A stretch of 64,000 bases of DNA from Paramacrobiotus metropolitanus (taxonomy: Eukaryota > Tardigrada > Eutardigrada > Parachela > Macrobiotidae). Below, piece by piece: positions 1-8,784 of the stretch (positions within the stretch are counted from its first letter, which is position 1; every line of letters begins with the position of its first letter). The position numbers were made by a program, and so were the translations under genes. The notes under the pieces were generated by a model, which was not told the DNA's origin, searched no databases, and saw only the letters and a program-made list of their open reading frames with translations. Where the stretch lies: the NCBI RefSeq assembly GCF_019649055.1, contig NW_026570251.1, forward strand, positions 248,001-312,000, given 5' to 3'.

Positions 1-477
1 AATGCATGACAGCATGTATAGAAGCATGTAACACAGTTTTTGAGATACCTACAATAACATAACAAGTGATAATAAAACCAACAGGCTCAATCAGGCTGTC
101 TGCTGTCTCGCTGATTCCATTTGCCGATTAACCAAAAACAGACAAATTATATCTTATTTGCAGCAAGCGCAAGAGGAATGGAAACGAGAGGCTAAACATT
201 AGCGAAAAACTGAGGCTACAAACGGAATATTAAGAATCCGTATTTCAGTTCACAGAAGATAAAACGAGCGATACGTACGTCAAAGATGTGCTTTCAACGC
301 CTCGAGCTTGCATTCTGATCCCACTAGCACATTCTGTCTTTAACACGGGGGTTCGTGTTTGTGCTCGTATGATCATGCTTTATAGCTCCATAAGTTAATT
401 GTACATCTGAATTCTGAAATGAGTAAGCATGTGCTTGTATAACAACGAATACGACGACGACGACTATGTGCAAGGAA
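1..477. other. Left-edge sequence without a recognised gene
   Basis: I see no convincing coding exon, RNA gene or repeat here. The short open frames lack family features. The stretch lies just upstream of a decayed family A first exon and may hold its former promoter and 5' flank. Confidence 0.4.
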
Positions 478-1148
478 TACAGTGAATGTGGATGGGATTT
501 TGCGACACGGCGAGGATATTGACCTGATCGGTGTCCAGAACAAACGATGCCACCGGCTCACAACATCTGATCGTAGATTTCGGATGTCCTGCACGGCGGG
601 CGGTGCTGGGCAGCTACGAAAAAGCTTTTGACTGCTCATGTCGGAACATTGTACGAGACAACTGCTTAAAGCAAGCATGCCTTTAACCAATGGGCCAACA
701 AATCCCACAAATCCCTCCGTGGGTGCGGATAATCCCGACGTGGAGGCATTGCTCCGTGATCATCGAAATTCTTCTTGGAAATGGCATCCAGCGAAGGCGA
801 TCACGTTCCATTCGAATGACATACGTAATTAATCTCGCTTTGTTGGATGTGACGGTACCGAACCGTGTCATATTCGCGAACTATTGCCCGCAGACCAGTT
901 GCGGTTACCACTGTCGGACAAAGAACGCCGGCGTAGATAAGTTCAGCCAGGGAATTTTGTTAAGCGGTCGCCCATTTACCCTGATGGGTTTTGGACTTCC
1001 TTAAAGCCAGTAGTGACAGCACGATAGCGCCTGGAAATACAACAGCAGACTTGTATAGGCACCGCGCATATTACTTCTGTCGATAGCGAGACAGTGGATT
1101 TTATCTCCTGGAGAAGCGAAACACCGGTGGAGGAGGAGGTACCGTTAG
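478..1148 (+). pseudogene. Family A exon 1 relic (Tudor-like N-terminal module)
   Basis: Scattered pieces in all three frames match the first exon of the intact family A gene at 23496. They occur in order: a VDGILRHG-like start of the first Tudor-like repeat, VEALLRDHRNSSWKWHPAKA from the second, a LPADQLRLPLSDKERR-like segment, and DGFWTSLKP followed by an SVDSETVDF-like tail that ends in the acidic EE run seen before the exon 1 donor. The reading frame is broken many times and no F-box exon follows within 1.5 kb. This is a clearly dead, old copy. Its order and spacing agree with the intact gene, so homology is secure even though no single frame is long. Confidence 0.75.
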
Positions 1149-2607
1149 TTAAAGTACTGTTTAATGATCTTTGGTTCTCCTAATTTCGTTTAAACACATG
1201 TATAGCAATGGTTTGAAATAAATAAAAAAAAAGAGTACTGTATCCTAACCCTGAACTTGACGGAAATTTGTACAGTTCAGCCACGCGCACTTGTACGAGC
1301 TTATTCACCATTCACATACGCGGCTTGCAGCTAGTGCATGTCAGAACACGAATCGGCTGAACATTAAATCCGGCTATACAGCACAGTGTCTCTCATAGCG
1401 CACAAATTTTCGTCAAGTGCCAGGTTAGGGTGCAATATTCTACTTTTGCTGCATGTTGGCCTGCAGCATTCGGTACAACGCTTTCCTTCAGCAGAAAGTA
1501 AAACGTCGGTTAGTGTATGTCAAAAATTAATGGTTCATGATGATGCTGTTTTTTCCTGCCTAGGGGAGCCGAATTGCATATTACCGCCTTTTGGCAATCA
1601 ACGATTTTAAAAAAGAGAAGTTTCCCGAATGACCAGAGAATTTGACAGTGCCCACAGAAAGTAGTGAATGTACTGTCCTTTGGCACTGGCGTTGGCCGGC
1701 GACATAGTCACCCCCACTGACCTATGGTCAGCACAAGCTCACAAAAATCCTCTTTCTTAATTGAATGTTTTCATTGGGAAATCCCGATTTTTAGGAGGAA
1801 ACTCGCACTCCTTCGGGTACCGCCCACTGGAGGGTTAAACAAAAACATATTGGGTTACCTACGCTTTCGAGTGCTAAATAAGCATTGGCGCCGCGAAGCC
1901 GCTAAAAATTCCGTTTAGGATTAAGTTGGCAAACCAGTGCCGGTAAACATTGTAGAAAGTTTAGCCAAGTGCACAAAACAAACTTCGAGGCATGGATTTT
2001 ATGGATCACATCATTCATAGAAATTGATTGCATTGTTTGTTCATTGACGAAAACTGCTGTGATAGTTAACGACCGCATTTACAGATTTCAGTAAATCACT
2101 GTAAAGGTGTTTGCTAGTGTCATATGTGTAGTTGGATGGCCGCAAGATGTAATTACAAGTTCATATTAATCCGCATCGGCAATCCGCTAATCATCTCACT
2201 TAACTGGCGAAAGAAACGAAAACAAATATCAGATATCAGCCTGCAATTGCACCGATTACGGATTCATCGGAAAGCGTTTATCGTCCGTCCGGATGATTTG
2301 CCAGCAGGCGCCCGTTCATACAAGCCGAATACGATAGGAAAAAGGCCAACATCAGCTAGATCCATGGCATATCTATCCCGGAGTTAAACGAAATTTGAGG
2401 CAGATTGAATGGTAACGCGGAAATGCCTGCAGAAAGCATTCAGCTTCCGCTTTCCATGGCGCAGAGGTGTAAAACGCCCTATTGAATATAGCACCTGGGT
2501 GGGTGGGCGATGAATGTCTTTGTTGCGTTGCTGGCACTCCAGCCGCAGCAAAAATTATGCAATCTCTGTAAGATCAGATTTTATGTCTTTGTTGCGTCTG
2601 CGTTAAA
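1149..2607. other. Non-coding stretch upstream of the cyclase exon
   Basis: No exon is supported. The phrase tgtctttgttgcgt occurs twice, near 2515 and 2584. Around 2180-2400 there are short matches (atcatctcactt, gatccatggcatat) to the cyclase exon that begins at 2608, so part of this stretch could be a decayed duplicate of that exon. The matches are too short to annotate. Confidence 0.35.
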
Positions 2608-2979
2608 ATGAGCATCTCGCTAGCCGTATTGAATTCCACTGCTGTGTGCAGTAGGGTTGACCTGGAAATCATCTCACTGGCAATTCTGTATCCGGTCATG
2701 CTGGGATCCATGGCATATGTGGGACCGGCGTATCGCCTGGCACTGGACAACATTCGGCAGAGATATCCCCGTTTAAACGTTACGCATACGATAATTTCCG
2801 ATAAGAAGTACGCAGACTGCAATTCCTTCACTGCCGATTCTGTTTTCCTTACCGCGAAGCATCTCTACACTATGGGGGCGCTAACTCATAGCCAAGACGA
2901 TGCGAAATGCTCTGCCAGTGTGATGCTTTTCAGCGGTGAGAGACATCTTCAAGAAAATCTTGTATTCGGATGCCCATAA
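2608..2979 (+). CDS. Receptor guanylyl cyclase, N-terminal ligand-binding exon
   Basis: The frame encodes the start of an ANF-receptor (periplasmic-binding-like) extracellular domain. GSMAYVGPAYRLALDNIRQR matches the usual first strand-helix unit of natriuretic-peptide-type receptors. A Cys then follows in the ISDKKYADC-like context, and CSASV precedes the next helix. It lies upstream of, and on the same strand as, the exons at 8785-13142, which continue the same domain (SVGTNPSLR, then PTWIGT). The splice junction is unresolved. The strongest donor in range, GGTGAG near 2935, is phase 1, while the acceptor before 8785 needs phase 2. A small exon may be missing, or this end may be eroded. The start ATG at 2608 is the first in frame, but it is not followed by a clear signal peptide. 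Confidence 0.6.
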   Translation: MSISLAVLNSTAVCSRVDLEIISLAILYPVMLGSMAYVGPAYRLALDNIRQRYPRLNVTHTIISDKKYADCNSFTADSVFLTAKHLYTMGALTHSQDDAKCSASVMLFSGERHLQENLVFGCP

Positions 2980-3338
2980 TTTTTTACGCACTTTCTACTT
3001 TTTATTATTGCTGTGTTTATAATATGTATGATTTCGTATTTCATACTTAGTATGATTTAATATTATGTATAATTTAATATTAAGTATCTGTTATTTTCAG
3101 ATTATTTAATTCCGCATCAGCTTTATTATTATAATATTTTATCTCTCAGTTTTATTCGGCACCTAGGTATACATTAGGCTCGTTGACTCTAACTTGCTTG
3201 TATAACTTTTCTGCAAACTACAGATTTAATGCATTTAAATCAAAGTTCAGTTTGTTATTGCTGATTTCTCTTAGTATGCTCTGAAATTGATGTAATTGTG
3301 CCCTTCGTGACGCAACTAGACAAGCTGATAATAACAAC
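2980..3338. other. AT-rich intronic stretch
   Basis: This is strongly AT-rich sequence with repeated tttaatatta-like words (about 3000-3130). It lies between the cyclase exon and the DIRS-order element. No gene is seen, and it is probably intron. Confidence 0.5.
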
Positions 3339-3501
3339 TTAAATTCTTGTGGAAATTCTATCGGAGTGCGCGACGAAGGTAGATTGGGCGTTTGCGGGTA
3401 GAGCAGGTCGACGGAGCGGCGGCATACACGAAATCGAAGGTGCAGGTGATGACCTCACCGGTTCGAGTTTCCGGTATCCCCACATCCGCCCGACTGCCCC
3501 C
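3339..3501 (-). repeat. Split direct repeat A, outer copy
   Basis: This copy is identical over 163 bp to 3799-3961. It forms one end of the DIRS-order element. Confidence 0.9.
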
Positions 3502-3580
3502 GTTTAATACGTATTGAACAACAGAGCAGTTGCGAAACAATAAACACCATTATGTGCCGCCATGCAGGGTGGGCGGGTGG

Positions 3581-3798
3581 TAAAGAAAACAGCACAGAAA
3601 TGAGCGCTCTTTTAGAAAACTAACAAGTCAGCACGACTGCTCGGGACAAAATGTAAAACTGGAGCAGGCCGTCTGCAAAGTCGGCGGCAACTGGAACACA
3701 TTTCCGGCGCCGACAAAGAAAGTGGGCTGGGCCCCACGTAACAAAGCATACAGGGAATTTGCCACAAATTTAACTACACTTAGCTCGCTAACTGTTCT
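3581..3798 (-). repeat. Split direct repeat B, inner copy
   Basis: This copy is identical over 218 bp to 7850-8067 and abuts the inner copy of repeat A. This juxtaposition is thought to let a circular intermediate rebuild a complete end. Confidence 0.9.
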
Positions 3799-3961
3799 TT
3801 AAATTCTTGTGGAAATTCTATCGGAGTGCGCGACGAAGGTAGATTGGGCGTTTGCGGGTAGAGCAGGTCGACGGAGCGGCGGCATACACGAAATCGAAGG
3901 TGCAGGTGATGACCTCACCGGTTCGAGTTTCCGGTATCCCCACATCCGCCCGACTGCCCCC
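3799..3961 (-). repeat. Split direct repeat A, inner copy
   Basis: This copy is identical to 3339-3501. It lies immediately downstream of the recombinase frame. Confidence 0.9.
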
Positions 3962-3968
3962 AAACAAT

Positions 3969-4907
3969 CTATCCGGTCTGGTAGGGATTTACCGCGACGG
4001 GTGGTCCGGAGCGGCGAATGTATCGGGCGAAACAGTTACTGCGCCAGCGTCCGGCCTCTTGAATCGTGCGATCCGGAACATTGTTGGCTGCAGCCGTGGT
4101 TGCCGCACCAATTCTGAAGCTGTGCGTGGTGATCCGCTCTCTGTCCGGGTGGCCTTTGAGAAGACGGCGGAGACATCTCTCGACACTGGCTCTCGTGACG
4201 AACTTCCCATCCTCGCGCTGCAACAGCGGCAGCTCGTTCGCAGGTTCGGATACCCGAGCACGGTAGTTACGGTATGCCTGCACGGGACAGACCGAGCGTC
4301 CGGTCGCCGCCAGCGCTACGCTACTACCACGACCAGTCTGGTCCGTTTTCGTTAACTTGAGTTGGACGGTGAGGTGGTGACCGCCGTCCACTATGTCGCT
4401 CCATGTCAACGTTCGACGAACATCGAAGCGGCGCGTGCCTGGGGCTGTTACTTCGCTGATGCGGAAGAAGCCAAAGAATAAAAACGTAAATGTCATCCAG
4501 TATAGGGATTGTTCGTAGTCTGACATTCCGATTGTCCGCAGAGCGTCCTTTAAATATCGCATGTGGTTCAGCGTCACGGGGAGACGTCGGTCTTTCTGCG
4601 GAGCCGCTAAGCGGCGATATCCTTCCAGTGCTCTTTGCACCGTGTCATTGTCCGTGTGGCACGCTACGTCGGCTTCTCGATGACGATTTTTGATGCCAGC
4701 TAGGTACACGGCAGCGGTGCGGAAGCATTTACCGTCGGCGTATAGCTTGGCGACAAATTCAGCAACAGTGGTCGGTGTCGCAGGCAGGCTGGCCAGCGCT
4801 CTCTCTTCACAAAACTGCTTAAATTGGCAGAATGCTGCGTTATAGGTCGATCTGGTGGTGTCCGCAATGTGAGCTTGCAGCAGCTCATTCAGTTTTGAGG
4901 ATCGCAA
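3969..4907 (-). CDS. DIRS-element tyrosine recombinase
   Basis: The 312-aa frame has the phage-integrase-like layout. An N-terminal SAM-like DNA-binding part (TTRSTYNAAFCQFKQFCEER) is followed by a catalytic part with an Arg in FFRISEV, the HxxR motif in TTHSFRIGAA and a C-terminal Tyr in ARYIR. In DIRS elements this enzyme replaces the DDE integrase and integrates a circular DNA copy. The frame slightly overlaps the end of the reverse transcriptase frame. It belongs to the mobile element, not the host. Confidence 0.9.
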   Translation of the reverse strand: MRSSKLNELLQAHIADTTRSTYNAAFCQFKQFCEERALASLPATPTTVAEFVAKLYADGKCFRTAAVYLAGIKNRHREADVACHTDNDTVQRALEGYRRLAAPQKDRRLPVTLNHMRYLKDALRTIGMSDYEQSLYWMTFTFLFFGFFRISEVTAPGTRRFDVRRTLTWSDIVDGGHHLTVQLKLTKTDQTGRGSSVALAATGRSVCPVQAYRNYRARVSEPANELPLLQREDGKFVTRASVERCLRRLLKGHPDRERITTHSFRIGAATTAAANNVPDRTIQEAGRWRSNCFARYIRRSGPPVAVNPYQTG

Positions 4908-6730
4908 TACGCCGCCTCGAGATCCGGAAATAAGTCGGGGCAGTCCACCGGGAGCAGCTCCGCTTGTGGTGCCAGTCGTCGAAAACGGCTTTGCTGGAAA
5001 CGAGACAACGCATCAGCTAGTTCGTTGTTAACACCAGCTATGTGTTTAAGAGTCAGCGTCATGCCGGCGGTTGCTGCTGCTTTAACTAGACGCCGCATAA
5101 TGTCCAGCACACCGCGGTTTGTGGATCTCAGGTTCGCCCATGCATGTGTTGCGCCTTCGTTGTCGCAGTGAAAGACAACTTTCCTGCCCGTCAGCTTCTC
5201 CCCCCAAACAATAACAGAAAGCAGTATCGGCACCATTTCCAAATATTCAATGCACGGTTTTAGTTTAACCACCCACGGCGGCCAGCGCTTCTGAAACCAT
5301 GCACCTTGGAAAAATGCACCGAGACCATGAGTTGCGGAGGCGTCCGTATAAAGGTGGAGCACGTCCGACCGCGTCCAGTCTGGCTGTAAAAACGGAGCAG
5401 TGCCGTTCCAAGCTGGCAAAAATTCCCTCCACCAGTCCAGATCTTTATGAAAATCAACGTTCAAGGGAATTAGCTTGTCTTTTCGGTGCTCGGATAACAA
5501 CGAAATCATCCGACGCGTGAAAAGACGACTAGCAGGCACGCATTTGGATGCGAACTGCAAGACTCCCAGTAGGCTTTGGAGCTGTGTTCGTGAGGAGAAA
5601 CGTTGCACCCTCCACTCGTCAAGAACAGCTTGTATTTCTGCTTGCTTACCGGCTGGGAGGCTAAGAGTTTGTTTCACGCTGTCAACAAGAATGCCCAAGA
5701 ATACCAGCTGAGTCGCGGGTCCTTCGGTTTTGTCTTCCGCCAATGGGACCCCGAGCTCACTGCATATTTCGGACATGGTGCGCATGAAATCACTGCACTG
5801 TGTACTGCCAGGTTTTCCCACAAAGAAATAATCGTCTACATAGTGAAGCATTGACGTCAGTCCACTTCGGGTTCGCACCGCCCAGTCAACTGCCTTTGCG
5901 AATTGCTCGAACACATATGGCGATGACCGCAAGCCAAACGGGAGTACTACGTCAAAATAGTACTTACCATCCCAACTGTATCCGAGCAGATTCCAAAAGT
6001 CGCGATGCACCGGGATCAGACGAAAGGCAGACTTTATATCCATTTTTGCCATGAGAGCACCCCGGCCTAGACTCGTCAGGATTGCAACTGCATCGTCAAT
6101 GGAGCAGTACTCCAGTGGTAGCCGGTCACCGTCAATGGCATCATTTACACTGTCACCAATCGGTTGGGATAGGTCCATAATTACTCGGATTGTACCATCT
6201 TTTTTCAGCCGAGCGCCGAGCGAGTTAACAACGAAATCTGCTAACGGTGGTGATCCGAACGGCCCGATGCTGTGACCTTTCGCTACTTCCTTTTCGATGT
6301 ACTCTGTTACGGCTTTGTGGTGATTTTTTGCTGTTGTTGCATTCGGCGTATATCGGCATTTTTGAGGCCCGTTATGGAATATTTGCGCGCCGTGCGCCAG
6401 AGCATCCGTTATGAACGACACAACCGACGCATCAGGGTATGTCGCAAGCAGTCCGGCAAAAGCGGTGGCGCGCAGTGGAGTAGTCGCTTTTGCCGGCACT
6501 GTCGCTTCAGGCTTCAGCTTTTGTGCAGTTGATGGCGCGATGGTTTTGCTCACCGCACTTTGAGCAGGAGTGTATCCGTCGTGCTTTACATGGCGTGGTG
6601 CATCCCCCAAAGTTAAAGTTCCGACAGATTTCCCCGTCTGTGGCGGGTGCGGTCCGAAAGGGCTGCCCGTGACCCGGCTGTCCCTTTCGCGGCAGCGGGC
6701 AGCTGCTGATGAAATGTCCTGCCACGCCAC
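4889..6730 (-). CDS. DIRS-element reverse transcriptase/RNase H
   Basis: The 613-aa frame carries RT blocks in order: DGTIRVIMDLSQP, MAKMDIKSAFRLIPV, VLPFGLRSSPYVFEQ, the catalytic YVDDYFFVG, and LVFLGILVDS. These are followed by an RNase H-like region with LYTDASATHGLG, VVFHCDNEGA and NNELADALSRF. The sequence style (DLSQP, the YVDD box, IAGVNNELADALSR) is that of DIRS elements rather than LTR elements. The start overlaps the gag-like frame, which implies the frame-change or reinitiation typical of such elements. Confidence 0.9.
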   Translation of the reverse strand: MAWQDISSAAARCRERDSRVTGSPFGPHPPQTGKSVGTLTLGDAPRHVKHDGYTPAQSAVSKTIAPSTAQKLKPEATVPAKATTPLRATAFAGLLATYPDASVVSFITDALAHGAQIFHNGPQKCRYTPNATTAKNHHKAVTEYIEKEVAKGHSIGPFGSPPLADFVVNSLGARLKKDGTIRVIMDLSQPIGDSVNDAIDGDRLPLEYCSIDDAVAILTSLGRGALMAKMDIKSAFRLIPVHRDFWNLLGYSWDGKYYFDVVLPFGLRSSPYVFEQFAKAVDWAVRTRSGLTSMLHYVDDYFFVGKPGSTQCSDFMRTMSEICSELGVPLAEDKTEGPATQLVFLGILVDSVKQTLSLPAGKQAEIQAVLDEWRVQRFSSRTQLQSLLGVLQFASKCVPASRLFTRRMISLLSEHRKDKLIPLNVDFHKDLDWWREFLPAWNGTAPFLQPDWTRSDVLHLYTDASATHGLGAFFQGAWFQKRWPPWVVKLKPCIEYLEMVPILLSVIVWGEKLTGRKVVFHCDNEGATHAWANLRSTNRGVLDIMRRLVKAAATAGMTLTLKHIAGVNNELADALSRFQQSRFRRLAPQAELLPVDCPDLFPDLEAAYCDPQN

Positions 6731-7781
6731 AATTCCGGCACTTATCGTCCCTTTTCCGCTCGCTATTACGGCGGCTGACTGCGTCTTCCGTCACATTCCT
6801 CAGCGGATTCTGTATACAGTCAATATATGTGTCCTCATGCTGGTGTGCCCACAAATCGTACTCCCGCGGATGGCTGGTCATAAAAGCACGAAACTGCCGG
6901 TCATACTCCAGCCAGTTAGAGATAGGCACTTCACGCTCAGCATATGATGCAATAATGTCCAGATATTTGAACAACTTTGCACTTAGCAGCGGTGCGACAC
7001 TGATACGGTATGTCGCGAAGACGGAGAAAGCACTTGCCCACGAGGAAAATGAGTCGATCTTGACTTTCCCGTCTTCCGGCTTAATAGTCACTTTCCCGTC
7101 GACGAATACCATCTTGGACTCCAGCTTCTTCGGCTTTTCCACTCTGTTGCGGCGCAGCAACATATCGAAATCCACATATTCCGTAAGATCAAGCAATTTT
7201 TTACGAAGTTTCTTGTCAGGAATAGATGGGAGCTGGGGAGATGGAAACTCAGTGTCTGACAGTCGTGGTGCCGGCGGTCCCAGACGGGAAAACACATCAG
7301 GGCGGTCGCCAGTGTGCTGGGGTGCTGAGCTGCGCGCTGGTGAGTTATCGCTATCGCTTTCTTCTTCAGAGGAAGAAGAGTCGCTTCTCTTACCTCGTTT
7401 GCGATGTCTTTTCCGCTTTCCCTCGTTTGACTTGCCTGCAGAGTCCACCTGGTGCACGATTCTACCGAAGTCGTCACCAAGCTGGATCTGCAAGTTGGAA
7501 GAAGGCGATAGCGGCCGCGCGGCCTGCTGCGGCTGGGTTTTCATAATCGAAATTAGCGAGTCTATCTGCTGCTGTTGTCTTTGCTGTCCCTGCATAATGG
7601 ACTGTAGAGTCGGCTCCAACAGCTGTACTTCGCTGGAGGTCTCATGAGCGGTAGCTGTGAGCGGCGTGGGACAAACGACTACGCTTTTCAAGCGGTTTTT
7701 CGGTGGCGCTTTCCCGGGAGGTCTTCCGACAGCTCGCCGTGATTTCCTGGCGGTTTTTCCACTTCTCGTGGCTGGAGGCAT
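6507..7781 (-). CDS. DIRS-element gag-like protein
   Basis: The 424-aa frame has a basic N-terminus (SGKTARKSRRAVGRP), a Ser/Asp-rich linker and a central domain around FSSWASAFSVFATYRISVAP. It ends with Cys-rich knuckles CRNCGVAGHFISSC and CSKCGEQNHRAINC, separated by a CCCH-like segment. This matches the nucleic-acid-binding, structural ORF1 of DIRS elements. It begins just inside repeat B. Confidence 0.85.
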   Translation of the reverse strand: MPPATRSGKTARKSRRAVGRPPGKAPPKNRLKSVVVCPTPLTATAHETSSEVQLLEPTLQSIMQGQQRQQQQIDSLISIMKTQPQQAARPLSPSSNLQIQLGDDFGRIVHQVDSAGKSNEGKRKRHRKRGKRSDSSSSEEESDSDNSPARSSAPQHTGDRPDVFSRLGPPAPRLSDTEFPSPQLPSIPDKKLRKKLLDLTEYVDFDMLLRRNRVEKPKKLESKMVFVDGKVTIKPEDGKVKIDSFSSWASAFSVFATYRISVAPLLSAKLFKYLDIIASYAEREVPISNWLEYDRQFRAFMTSHPREYDLWAHQHEDTYIDCIQNPLRNVTEDAVSRRNSERKRDDKCRNCGVAGHFISSCPLPRKGQPGHGQPFRTAPATDGEICRNFNFGGCTTPCKARRIHSCSKCGEQNHRAINCTKAEA

Positions 7782-7849
7782 GGTTCACAGATTCCGTAAG
7801 AAAATTGTTATCAGAAAAAGATTTTTAGTTCGAATCACGGTACAAGATT

Positions 7850-8067
7850 TAAAGAAAACAGCACAGAAATGAGCGCTCTTTTAGAAAACTAACAAGTCAG
7901 CACGACTGCTCGGGACAAAATGTAAAACTGGAGCAGGCCGTCTGCAAAGTCGGCGGCAACTGGAACACATTTCCGGCGCCGACAAAGAAAGTGGGCTGGG
8001 CCCCACGTAACAAAGCATACAGGGAATTTGCCACAAATTTAACTACACTTAGCTCGCTAACTGTTCT
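7850..8067 (-). repeat. Split direct repeat B, outer copy
   Basis: This copy is identical to 3581-3798. It marks the 5' end of the element on the minus strand. Confidence 0.9.
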
Positions 8068-8784
8068 GTAAGTACATTAAAAATATGGATGGTCGCTGTC
8101 AGTCTGGATGAAATTGCGGCCTGTCACTGGCTGTCAGGTACCGTATTACCAAGTTTACTACACGCAGAGTGACCCAATATTGAATATTTCGTCCGATCGA
8201 GACTGCAGCTCCTACGTCTTGCAAATAATCCAAAACGTGCAAAGTAATTAACCCATGTAGTGTTTCAAGCTGCTGTATGTACATAATGATCTCGAACAGC
8301 ATTTCTCTGATTGTTATCAGCAACGTATCTGCCCACTCTAGTCCCGTAATTTTATCGTGCTAACACAGGGACAAATGCAGATCCACCGGTCACGCCACAC
8401 TGTTAACGTTCGACACGCATTTGGCATGCTTGACGCATGCTTGGTATAATTTAAACAGTAAACTATCGATATAAATGATAAAATATTAATTTTCCTCATT
8501 TGGAATTGGAATTATTTAAGATCTCGATAGAAATGAGTTCGTCAATGTCGTAGACGTAGTGCATGGGCAATCATTCATAACGCAACTTCGTGATAAAAAT
8601 TATACGATCGATATTTTCGGCCAAGCCTTTACAGTTTGTTATTAGTAGCTGTGCACTAAACATTAGATAGAAGACAACCCTATACATCGTGCACGTTGTC
8701 GAGTTTTAGGCTACCGAGTTGCATGTTACAATAGTTAACAATAATGTTTTCACAACCCTTTATTACTTTCTGTCTATATCGTAG
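8068..8784. other. Intron remainder of the receptor cyclase
   Basis: No coding signal is seen between the mobile element and the next cyclase exon. The acceptor is a pyrimidine-containing stretch ending in cgtag just before 8785. Confidence 0.45.

Larger units (their letters stand above)
3339..8067 (-). mobile_element. DIRS-order tyrosine-recombinase retrotransposon, Ngaro/PAT-type
   Basis: This is an element of about 4.7 kb with three overlapping frames on the minus strand: a gag-like protein, reverse transcriptase/RNase H, and a tyrosine recombinase. Its ends are split direct repeats. Repeat A (163 bp) is at 3339-3501 and 3799-3961. Repeat B (218 bp) is at 3581-3798 and 7850-8067. Read on the minus strand the order is B, frames, A, B, A, which is the arrangement known for Ngaro and PAT elements. 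The two copies of each repeat are identical by eye, so insertion was recent and the element looks whole. It sits in the intron of the receptor cyclase, in the opposite orientation. I do not see the methyltransferase domain found in some relatives. Confidence 0.9.

Noticed and set aside
2150-2430. Possible duplicate of the cyclase N-terminal exon
   Set aside because: Only two short words match; frame and spacing are not kept.
6709-7647. 312-codon open frame on the plus strand
   Set aside because: It is antisense to the gag-like frame of the DIRS-order element and has no family features of its own.
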